A program made the translations under genes and the position numbers. This document shows, in pieces, positions 1-5,633 of a stretch of 12,464 bases of DNA. Within the stretch, counting starts at the first letter, position 1. Each line of letters starts with the position of its first letter. Below the pieces are notes generated by a model. That model was not told where the DNA came from. It was given only the letters and a program-made list of their open reading frames with translations, and did no database searches. Source of the stretch: Candidatus Woesearchaeota archaeon (GTDB lineage Archaea > Nanobdellota > Nanobdellia > Woesearchaeales > J091); the NCBI GenBank assembly GCA_003695045.1, contig RFJB01000085.1, positions 1 to 12,464 on the forward strand, written 5' to 3'.

Positions 1-2
1 AC

Positions 3-155
3 TTTCAGACAAAATGCAAATGGTCGCCCTTTGAGGGCATGAAACTCACAGGATGGCCCTTATATACAATTGTAAACGGGAACATCGTTTACGACAACTC
101 AAGCGGAAAACCCAAAATAAATCCCGTCCCGGCACAGGAGGTGAAATTTCTATGA
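3..155 (+). CDS. pyrC: Dihydroorotase, C-terminal 50 residues (5' end outside window)
   Basis: The frame starting at base 3 is open from the window edge to a TGA at 153-155 and encodes 50 residues. They contain [10 protein letters not shown], then [15 protein letters not shown], then a Pro-rich end. This is the usual C-terminal strand region of dihydroorotase and related cyclic amidohydrolases, where the chain returns to the small beta domain after the metal-binding barrel. Dihydroorotase cyclises N-carbamoyl-aspartate to dihydroorotate in de novo pyrimidine synthesis. The catalytic metal ligands lie upstream of the window and cannot be checked. The stop overlaps the pyrE start in an ATGA arrangement, and the pyrE ribosome-binding site lies inside this gene. 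The pyrE-pyrF context strongly favours dihydroorotase over other amidohydrolases such as allantoinase or hydantoinase. Confidence 0.85.
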   Translation, partial: FQTKCKWSPFEGMKLTGWPLYTIVNGNIVYDNSSGKPKINPVPAQEVKFL

Positions 156-805
156 CTGAAAATTCCACAGCACAAAAGGTTGCAAAACTCCTGCTTTCAA
201 TAAAAGCAGTAACTCTGAACATGGAAGAACCCTACAGATACGCATCAGGAATACTCAGCCCGATATACTGCGACAACCGGCTTATCATGTCTTACCCTGA
301 GATAAGAGAAAAAGTAATCGACTCATTCCTCTCAGTCATAACTGAGAAAGAACTTGAATTTGATGTGGTTGCAGGAACTGCGACCGCAGGCATTCCGCAC
401 GCAGCGTGGGTTGCCGACCGCCTCAAAAAGCCGATGATCTATGTGAGAAGCTCCGCGAAAGATCACGGCAAAAAGAACCTGATAGAAGGAAAACTCGAAA
501 ACGGGCAGAAAGTCCTCCTAATTGAAGACCTCGTCAGCACAGGGGGAAGCAGCATCTCCGCAGTAAAAGCAATAAAAGAATCCGGAGGAGATGTTGTGGC
601 ATGCCTTGCCATCTTCACTTACGGAATGGAAAAAGCAGAGAAGGCGTTCAAGGAAGAGAACTGCCCGCTTTTTACGCTCTCAAACTTTAACACCCTCATA
701 AACACAGCAGTGGAAGAGAACTATCTCTCTCCCGAACAAGCCGAGAAGGCAGTGCATTGGAACAGAGACCCCCAGGGCTGGGGGGCAAAGATGGGTTTTG
801 AATAA
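152..805 (+). CDS. pyrE: Orotate phosphoribosyltransferase
   Basis: This 217-residue enzyme transfers the phosphoribosyl group of PRPP to orotate, giving OMP in the cytoplasm. The PRPP-binding signature is clear at residues 121-132 ([12 protein letters not shown], with the acidic pair E125-D126). The catalytic-loop region of type I phosphoribosyltransferases is at about 94-113 ([13 protein letters not shown] followed by an IEG). An orotate-site-like segment [14 protein letters not shown] is near residues 30-43. Length is normal for the family. The ATG at 152 is chosen because AGGAGGTG lies at 135-142 with good spacing and the ATG overlaps the pyrC stop. The same frame stays open upstream to base 53, but that stretch is pyrC coding sequence. 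pyrF follows after a short gap, so pyrC-pyrE-pyrF are probably co-transcribed and translationally coupled. Confidence 0.96.
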   Translation: MTENSTAQKVAKLLLSIKAVTLNMEEPYRYASGILSPIYCDNRLIMSYPEIREKVIDSFLSVITEKELEFDVVAGTATAGIPHAAWVADRLKKPMIYVRSSAKDHGKKNLIEGKLENGQKVLLIEDLVSTGGSSISAVKAIKESGGDVVACLAIFTYGMEKAEKAFKEENCPLFTLSNFNTLINTAVEENYLSPEQAEKAVHWNRDPQGWGAKMGFE

Positions 806-819
806 AGAGGTTGATAAGA

Positions 820-1533
820 ATGCCGAATGAACGCCTGATTGATCTGGACAAAAGCATAATCCCCTCCTGCGACGTTTCAACGCTTGAAGAGCTTGAAGCG
901 CTTGTCAAGGCAACATGCAATGTCAAGGGAGTGGGAGCTTACAAAATAGGGCTCGAGCTCGTAATTCCCTACGGCACAAAACAAGTCCTTTCAGTCATAA
1001 GAAAACACACAGACCTTCCGGTAATATACGACCACCAGAAAGCCGGAACAGACGTGCCGTTCGTCGGCAAAAAATTCGTGCAGGCATGCAGGGATGTCGA
1101 CGCCATAATCATATTTCCCCAGGCAGGACCTGAAACAGAAAAAGCGTTCATCCAGGCAGCCATGGACGAAGGAATGAAAATCATCGTGGGAGGCGAAATG
1201 ACTCATCCGGCATACCTTGAAAGCGACGGAGGATACCTGAAAGACGATGCTCCTGAAAGAATATACAAACTTGCTGCCGAACTCGGCGTTACGGATTTCG
1301 TCGTTCCCGGAAACAAGCCGGACAAGATAGAAAAGTACAGAAAAATGCTTGAGTCAATGGGGGTCGAACCGACATTCTACTCTCCGGGCCTTGTGGCGCA
1401 GGGAGGAAAAATAACCGATTCAGCCAAAGCAGCAGGAAAGCGCTGGCACGCCATAGTCGGCAGGGCAATATACCAGGCAGAAGACATGAAAAAGGCAGCA
1501 GAGGAACTCACAAAAGAACTGGCAAGTGAATAA
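820..1533 (+). CDS. pyrF: Orotidine 5'-phosphate decarboxylase, variant active-site motif
   Basis: This 237-residue TIM-barrel protein should decarboxylate OMP to UMP, the last step of the pathway begun by its upstream neighbours. The fold signals are an early Asp strand (PSCDVST, D18), a substrate-strand Lys (AYKIGLEL, K42), the catalytic segment VIYDHQKAGTDVP (residues 68-80) and the phosphate-binding end AIVGRAIY near 212-219. The common catalytic array is D-x-K-x2-D. Here the spacing is D71-x2-K74-x3-D78, a minority arrangement that I recall from some archaeal and bacterial homologues. The ATG at 820 is preferred because GAGGTTGAT at 807-815 precedes it. A TTG at 811 would add three residues. 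A related barrel of the HUMPS family is less likely given the direct pyrE neighbour. Confidence 0.9.
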   Translation: MPNERLIDLDKSIIPSCDVSTLEELEALVKATCNVKGVGAYKIGLELVIPYGTKQVLSVIRKHTDLPVIYDHQKAGTDVPFVGKKFVQACRDVDAIIIFPQAGPETEKAFIQAAMDEGMKIIVGGEMTHPAYLESDGGYLKDDAPERIYKLAAELGVTDFVVPGNKPDKIEKYRKMLESMGVEPTFYSPGLVAQGGKITDSAKAAGKRWHAIVGRAIYQAEDMKKAAEELTKELASE

Positions 1534-1534
1534 A

Positions 1535-2098
1535 ATGGCTGTTGAACTGGCAACTGACGGAATCGTGGCAGGCGTAATGGGCCTTTCCCATGACACCACT
1601 CCCATGCAGGAAGAAAAGGCCTTTCAGCTGGGGCGGGAAATAGCAAAGGCAGGCCTGATAATGCTGACGGGAGCAACAACAGGACTGCCGCATCATGCGG
1701 CAATGGGGGCGAAAAAAGAAGGGGGAATCGTCATAGGAATCTCTCCGGCGTCAAACCCCAGAGAGCACGTTGAGATGATGGGCAAGCCCACGGACAATCA
1801 CGACTTTATCGTTTATACAGGACTTGGTTTCATGGGCAGAAACAGCATAAACATAAAAACATCAGACATAATATTCATACTTGCAGGCCACATAGGAACT
1901 CTAAACGAGTTCACGCACGCCTTTGTGGAGAAAAAGCCGGTGGCAGTGCTTACCGGCACAGGCGGGATAGCGGACAAGCTGGAAGAGATTGTCAGCGTAC
2001 TTGGAGCTGAGGACAGGACAATAATCTACGATTCCAGTCCTGAAGAACTCGTAAAGAAAGCGCTGTCTGCATTCGGTGGGAAAAATGGGAAAACTTAA
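1535..2098 (+). CDS. SLOG/LOG-like Rossmann protein (TIGR00725-type), possible nucleotide phosphoribohydrolase
   Basis: A 187-residue protein of the SLOG superfamily, which includes the LOG cytokinin-activating enzymes and PpnN. Enzymes in that superfamily cleave nucleoside 5'-monophosphates to base plus ribose 5-phosphate. Visible features are an N-terminal nucleotide-binding strand-loop (VAGVMGLSHDTTP, residues 11-23), a second Gly-rich turn (LTGATTGLPHHAAMGA, about 44-59), G101-R102-N103 where the catalytic Arg is expected, and AGHIGTLNE (117-125) in place of the usual PGGxGTxxE. The Glu is kept but one motif Gly is His. The fold assignment is firm; the reaction is inference. The ATG at 1535 follows the pyrF stop by one base; a GTG at 1526 is an alternative. 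The 3' end overlaps rpe by 14 bases. It sits between a UMP-producing enzyme and a pentose-phosphate enzyme, consistent with ribose-phosphate or nucleotide turnover. Confidence 0.75.
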   Translation: MAVELATDGIVAGVMGLSHDTTPMQEEKAFQLGREIAKAGLIMLTGATTGLPHHAAMGAKKEGGIVIGISPASNPREHVEMMGKPTDNHDFIVYTGLGFMGRNSINIKTSDIIFILAGHIGTLNEFTHAFVEKKPVAVLTGTGGIADKLEEIVSVLGAEDRTIIYDSSPEELVKKALSAFGGKNGKT

Positions 2099-2720
2099 GG
2101 TAAGCGTTTCAATACTCTCAGCGGACTTTTCCAAACTCCAGTCAGAGATAGACAGAGTTTCAAATGCCGACATGCTCCACATTGATGTAATGGACAGCCA
2201 TTTTGTGCCGGAACTCACATTCGGGCCTGTAGTCATAAAAAACCTCGCCACGAAACTTCCGTTCGACGTGCATCTCATGGTCACCAATCCCGAAAAGCAC
2301 ATCGAGCCGTTTGCACAAGCGGGAGCGGACGCAATAACCTTCCACGCAGAGGCAGTCGCCGACATAAAAAAAGTGATTGACAAAATACATGCCGCAGGAC
2401 TTAAAGCGGGCGTCGCCCTGAATCCGGACACGCCGCTTGACCCGATAGAAGAGCATCTTGAAAGCATTGACAGAGTGCTCATCATGTCTGTGTTTCCAGG
2501 TTACGCCGGGCAGAAATTCATTCCGGACGTTGTCCCGAAAATCAAAGCCCTCCGGGCCAGATACAACGGTGAAATAGCGGTTGACGGCGGCATAAATTCT
2601 GAAACAGGAAAAATTGTTGCAGAAGCGGGAGCAGACATTCTGGTTGCGGCATCATTCGTTTACAAAAATCCGGAGCCCGCAAAAGCGGTGGAAGAACTCA
2701 GAAACTGCCTAAATAATTAA
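2085..2720 (+). CDS. rpe: Ribulose-phosphate 3-epimerase
   Basis: A 211-residue TIM barrel that interconverts D-ribulose 5-phosphate and D-xylulose 5-phosphate in the pentose phosphate pathway. Expected metal ligands are all present: H32 and D34 in LHIDVMDSHFVPELTFGP, H63 in DVHLMV, and D167 in AVDGGI. D34 and D167 also serve as the acid/base pair in the family. Two normally strong motifs differ. The DG after the metal site is DS (D37-S38), and the phosphate-side loop usually written NPGFGGQ is FPGYAGQ (137-143). The start at ATG 2085 follows GGTGGG at 2075-2080 and lies inside the preceding SLOG gene, suggesting coupled translation. A related epimerase with a different sugar-phosphate substrate, such as allulose-6-P, cannot be excluded because of the loop changes. 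Confidence 0.88.
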   Translation: MGKLKVSVSILSADFSKLQSEIDRVSNADMLHIDVMDSHFVPELTFGPVVIKNLATKLPFDVHLMVTNPEKHIEPFAQAGADAITFHAEAVADIKKVIDKIHAAGLKAGVALNPDTPLDPIEEHLESIDRVLIMSVFPGYAGQKFIPDVVPKIKALRARYNGEIAVDGGINSETGKIVAEAGADILVAASFVYKNPEPAKAVEELRNCLNN

Positions 2721-2723
2721 AAA
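2712..2723 (+). promoter_or_regulatory. Candidate TATA box for the coaE operon
   Basis: An AT-rich run (AATAATTAAAAA) overlaps the end of rpe. Its 3' half is centred about 26 bases before the coaE ATG, the position expected for an archaeal TATA box driving a leaderless mRNA. No Shine-Dalgarno sequence precedes coaE, which agrees with leaderless translation. The box is degenerate, and read-through from the pyr operon is equally possible. Confidence 0.4.
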
Positions 2724-2745
2724 CCCGGCAGTCTTATTCTTCATC

Positions 2746-3315
2746 ATGATAATAACAGTAACCGGGAAGCTCGGCTCCGGAAAGACAACTCTGTGCAGGC
2801 ACTTCCAAAGAAAAGGCGCCAGCGTAATTGACGCCGATGCTGCGGGAAAGGAACTCCTGCAGCGGCAGGATGTCAGAGACAAACTTGCAGAAGCATTCGG
2901 AAACAGGATTCTTAACGAAGACGGCAGCATAAACAAGGACAAGCTTGCAGAGCTGGCTTTCAAAAGCAGAACTTCTCTGGAAAAGCTGAACAGCATAATG
3001 CACCCTCTCCTGAGAAAAGAGTTGTCAAAAATGGCTGAAAAACAGGAAGGCATTGTTGTCATAGACGCAGCCCTCGGCAACGAACTTGGTTTGCATGAAA
3101 TATCCGACTTTGTCATTGTAGTTTCGGCTTCCGACGAAGCAGCAGCATCGCGGCTGCCCCCTGAAAAAAGACAAAACCTATTAAGAAGAAGAGCATTCCA
3201 GCAGGACAGCAGGGGGGATTTTCACATAGAGAACAACGGCTCTCTGGAAGAATTCCTGAAAGAGGGCGATAAGGTCTGGAACGAGGTCGTTCGCAATGCA
3301 AGGACAATCCGTTGA
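2746..3315 (+). CDS. coaE: Dephospho-CoA kinase, bacterial CoaE type
   Basis: A 189-residue P-loop kinase predicted to phosphorylate the 3'-hydroxyl of dephospho-CoA, the final step of CoA synthesis. The Walker A motif is GKLGSGKT (7-14), followed by the family marker VIDADAAGKELL (27-38), the segment NRILNEDGSINKDKLAELAF (about 53-72), the I-M-HP turn (84-87), and a C-terminal R-GDFHIENNGSLEEF block (156-170) that matches the CoaE ending. Two oddities stand out: the lid region between residues 130 and 155 looks shorter than in typical CoaE, and the usual D-x-PLL segment reads DAALG (107-111). Many archaea use an unrelated GTP-dependent dephospho-CoA kinase instead. The immediate coaD neighbour supports the call over a generic nucleotide kinase. 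The 3' end overlaps coaD by 20 bases. Confidence 0.85.
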   Translation: MIITVTGKLGSGKTTLCRHFQRKGASVIDADAAGKELLQRQDVRDKLAEAFGNRILNEDGSINKDKLAELAFKSRTSLEKLNSIMHPLLRKELSKMAEKQEGIVVIDAALGNELGLHEISDFVIVVSASDEAAASRLPPEKRQNLLRRRAFQQDSRGDFHIENNGSLEEFLKEGDKVWNEVVRNARTIR

Positions 3316-3823
3316 AAAGAATGCGAGAACCGCGATTTATCCCGGCAGTTTCGACCCCATAACAAACGGGCACCTTGACATACTCTCCAGGGCTCTGAAA
3401 ATATTTGACAAAATAATCATCGCGGTCCTCAGGAACGGAAGCAAAGAGCCGCTCTTTTCTGTGGAAGAGAGAATGAGCATGATAAAGCAGGTAACTTCCG
3501 GAATGAATGTTGTGATTGAATCTTTCGACGGACTTCTCGCGGATTATGTGAGGCAGAAAGAGACGAACATCATAATACGCTCGCTGAGGGCGACAAGCGA
3601 CTTTGACTATGAGTTTCAGATGGCAGTGATGAACAGCCAGATGAACAGGGAGATGGAAAGCATCTTTCTGATGACAGGAAAGGAATACTTCTTTCTGAGT
3701 TCTTCGGTCGTGAAGGAAATAGCTTCAAGGGGCGGCGATGTGAGCTGGCTCGTTCCTCCCGTGGTTGCTGAAAAACTGAAAGCAAAATTACGCTCTTCTG
3801 GCAGCAACAATGGTGAAGAATGA
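3296..3823 (+). CDS. coaD: Phosphopantetheine adenylyltransferase, bacterial CoaD type
   Basis: A 175-residue nucleotidyltransferase that joins ATP and 4'-phosphopantetheine to give dephospho-CoA, the substrate of the CoaE encoded just upstream. The sequence follows bacterial CoaD closely: AIYPGSFDPITNGHLDIL (13-30, with the nucleotidyltransferase G25-H26), IIIRSLRATSDFDYEFQMAVMN (92-113, usually RGLR, here RSLR), and FLSSSVVKEIASRGGDVSWLVPP (133-155), which carries the SSS-x2-K-x4-R ATP-binding element. Archaea more often use the separate archaeal PPAT family, so this copy is of bacterial type. The start ATG 3296 lies inside coaE and is preceded by GAGGT at 3282-3286. The last codons overlap the next gene in an ATGA junction. 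Confidence 0.95.
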   Translation: MQGQSVEKNARTAIYPGSFDPITNGHLDILSRALKIFDKIIIAVLRNGSKEPLFSVEERMSMIKQVTSGMNVVIESFDGLLADYVRQKETNIIIRSLRATSDFDYEFQMAVMNSQMNREMESIFLMTGKEYFFLSSSVVKEIASRGGDVSWLVPPVVAEKLKAKLRSSGSNNGEE

Positions 3824-4839
3824 TGGAACGCCTCAAAGAAGCCCTCTACTATGAGAAAAAACAAGGCAGCCAAAATGTTCAGTGCCGCATCTGCCCGAGA
3901 AACTGCATTATAGCCGAAGGAAAAACCGGTTTCTGCAGAGTCAGGCGGAACATAGGCGGAAAACTATATGCGGAAAACTATTCAAGGCCCTGCTCCATCG
4001 CAATAGACCCTGTAGAGAAAAAGCCCCTCTACCACTTCCTTCCGGGACAGGACATACTCTCCATAGCGACGGTCGGCTGCAATCTGGCATGCAAACACTG
4101 CCAGAATTATGAAATATCACAGGCAGAGGTAGGCGCCTACAACGAGCCAAAGGTAACTCCTGAAGAGATTGTTGACGCAGCACTTAGGAAAAACTGTAGC
4201 ATGATAGCATACACCTACACCGAACCAACAATCTTTTACGAGTATGTCCTTGACACTGCGAAACTTGCAAAGCAGAAAGGCATCAGAAACGTCATAGTTT
4301 CAAACGGATACATAAATCCGGAGCCGCTCAAAGAACTCCTGAAATACATTGATGCGGCAAACATCGACCTCAAAGCGTTTGACGGCGACTTCTACAAGAA
4401 GATAACGCTTGCGAAGCTCGAGCCGGTTCTCGAAACGCTCAGGACCATAGCAAAAAGCAGCGCGTGGCTGGAAATAACCAACCTGATAATACCAACTCTG
4501 AACGACAGCATAAGCAAAATAAGGGAGATGGCTGCATGGATTTCGGCAGAACTCGGAGCTGATGTCCCGCTTCATCTGACGAGATTTCACCCTTACTATA
4601 AGCTCTCACACCTTCCTCCAACCCCTGAAGAAACTCTCACGAAGGCATACATGGTTGCGAAAGAAAAACTCAACTATGTCTATGTCGGAAACATTCTCAC
4701 AGAGGAAGGACAGCACACATATTGTCCCGAGTGCGGCGAGCTTCTCATTGAACGAGTCGCTTTCAGGGTGGTGAAGAACAGAATAAAAAACTCCCGCTGC
4801 CCTTCGTGCAAAGCGAAAATAGCGGGGGTATGGAGTTGA
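3820..4839 (+). CDS. amrS: AmmeMemoRadiSam-type radical SAM enzyme (PflA-like)
   Basis: A 339-residue radical SAM protein. C87-x3-C91-x2-C94 in TVGCNLACKHCQN is the 4Fe-4S/SAM motif. Before it is a Cys cluster (C22, C25, C29, C39 in CRICPRNC...TGFCRVR), and at the C-terminus two CPxC pairs (CPECGE and CPSCKA) resemble a zinc ribbon. This Cys layout with ENYSRPCSIAIDPVEKKPLYHF is typical of the family grouped with AMMECR1 and Memo proteins and often annotated as pyruvate formate-lyase activating enzyme. Its substrate is not established to my knowledge, and no AMMECR1 or Memo gene is visible here. The ATG at 3820 overlaps the coaD stop by four bases; ATG 3823 is an alternative. A true PFL activase is unlikely since no glycyl-radical enzyme is nearby and the extra Cys regions would be unexplained. 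Confidence 0.88.
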   Translation: MMERLKEALYYEKKQGSQNVQCRICPRNCIIAEGKTGFCRVRRNIGGKLYAENYSRPCSIAIDPVEKKPLYHFLPGQDILSIATVGCNLACKHCQNYEISQAEVGAYNEPKVTPEEIVDAALRKNCSMIAYTYTEPTIFYEYVLDTAKLAKQKGIRNVIVSNGYINPEPLKELLKYIDAANIDLKAFDGDFYKKITLAKLEPVLETLRTIAKSSAWLEITNLIIPTLNDSISKIREMAAWISAELGADVPLHLTRFHPYYKLSHLPPTPEETLTKAYMVAKEKLNYVYVGNILTEEGQHTYCPECGELLIERVAFRVVKNRIKNSRCPSCKAKIAGVWS

Positions 4840-5405
4840 TGAAAAGAGAAAAAAACACCCTCAAGGAGATATTCAGCCAGTTAACGCCGTATCTCAAAGC
4901 AGTTCTGATCCTTTATGCCGTTTCACTTATGGCTGGCGCGGCGCTTCATGAAAGAATAAACCCCTTCATAAGCGAGTTTCTGGAAGGCATACTTGCTTCA
5001 GTGGAGCAGAAATCATATCTTGAAACGGTTGAGTTCATATTCATAAACAACTTTCGGGCAGCATTTCTTGCTGTGCTCTTAGGGCCCGTCTTTGCTCTTT
5101 ACCCGTTATTTGCCACCTCGCTGAACGGACTCATTCTGGGAGGCGCAGCTGCAAAGGCGTGGTCAACAAGCCCTGGTCTTCTACTGAAAATACTTCCGCA
5201 CGGAATCTTTGAGCTGCCCGCCATCCTCCTCTCATTTTCGCTTGGAGCAAAGACGGGCCTCGAACTGATTCTTCCAAAAAAAGGAGCAGGGAACAGGAAA
5301 GAATCATTCATAATAAACATGAAAAATTCGTTTTATGTTCTGTTCTCGGTCATACTGCCGCTTATTCTTATTGCAGCGCTTATAGAATCCGCTCTCATAA
5401 AGTAA
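4839..5405 (+). CDS. SpoIIM/DUF95-family integral membrane protein
   Basis: A 188-residue membrane protein of the stage II sporulation M (DUF95) family, which is widespread in archaea that do not sporulate and has no settled role there. The hallmark is LPHGIFELPAILLSFSLGAKTG (about 119-140). Hydrophobic segments lie near 19-36, 72-106 (probably two helices, with an NF-x-A...LGP...Y start), 122-138 and 164-186. The ATG at 4839 overlaps the radical SAM stop by one base (TGATG) and has GGGGG at 4824-4828 at suitable spacing. An in-frame ATG at 4830 would add three residues. It ends the coaE-coaD-amrS cluster. I see no clear functional link to CoA synthesis; co-transcription may simply be convenience. 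Confidence 0.85.
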   Translation: MKREKNTLKEIFSQLTPYLKAVLILYAVSLMAGAALHERINPFISEFLEGILASVEQKSYLETVEFIFINNFRAAFLAVLLGPVFALYPLFATSLNGLILGGAAAKAWSTSPGLLLKILPHGIFELPAILLSFSLGAKTGLELILPKKGAGNRKESFIINMKNSFYVLFSVILPLILIAALIESALIK

Positions 5406-5549
5406 TGAGCAGGACAAGGGAAGTGCAGAAGTGCAGCATGATAGCATAATAGAAGCGCGGAAGCAACAAAACATAAACCGAACCGGAAAAGGAATCCGGG
5501 ATGCTCGTAGAAAAGAAACACTTCTGGAAAAATAATAAAAAACAAACCC

Positions 5550-5577
5550 CTGCCGGACATCTTCCGTCTCTGCCGGA
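5550..5577 (+). repeat. Short direct repeat CTGCCGGA, 20-base period
   Basis: Two perfect copies of an octamer start 20 bases apart, about two helical turns, 57-84 bases upstream of the surface-protein ATG. This geometry would suit a regulator binding one face of the DNA. An 8-base repeat can arise by chance, so the regulatory reading is weak. Confidence 0.25.
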
Positions 5578-5604
5578 ACCTCTCCGAAATCTGCCTGCGC
5601 AACC

Positions 5605-5614
5605 TTATCAAAAA
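5605..5614 (+). promoter_or_regulatory. Candidate TATA box for the surface-protein gene
   Basis: TTATCAAAAA is centred about 24 bases before ATG 5634 in an otherwise GC-richer stretch. There is no Shine-Dalgarno sequence in front of the ATG, so a leaderless transcript starting near the ATG is plausible. The element differs from the best archaeal consensus. Confidence 0.4.
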
Positions 5615-5633
5615 ACGACCAGTCCTAATTCGC

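Larger units (their letters stand above)
5406..5633 (+). other. 228-base intergenic region, no convincing gene
   Basis: No supported coding region is seen on either strand. The stretch is A-rich in its first half. It contains a weak five-base stem CCGGA/TCCGG (5483-5487 with 5495-5499), an A-rich run at about 5528-5545, and the octamer CTGCCGGA twice (5550-5557 and 5570-5577, exactly 20 bases apart). It ends in the candidate promoter of the surface-protein gene. No strong terminator is evident after the SpoIIM gene. Confidence 0.6.

Noticed and set aside
60..92. TATA-like TTATATA followed by a perfect 7-base inverted repeat (GTAAACG at 72-78, CGTTTAC at 86-92), suggesting a pyrE promoter and operator
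   Set aside because: The stretch encodes the conserved end of dihydroorotase ([11 protein letters not shown]), and pyrE has its own ribosome-binding site in a coupled ATGA junction. The repeat is explained by coding sequence, though a dual role is not excluded.
53..151. 33-residue N-terminal extension of PyrE
   Set aside because: It reads pyrC coding sequence in a different frame, gives a basic low-quality peptide, and the strong AGGAGGTG points to ATG 152.
1901..2485. 194-residue minus-strand frame opposite the SLOG and rpe genes
   Set aside because: It is antisense to two recognisable enzymes, Ser/Ala/Met-rich, and has no motif of its own.
5483..5499. Hairpin CCGGA/TCCGG as terminator of the coaE operon
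   Set aside because: A five-base stem without a following T-run is too weak to call.
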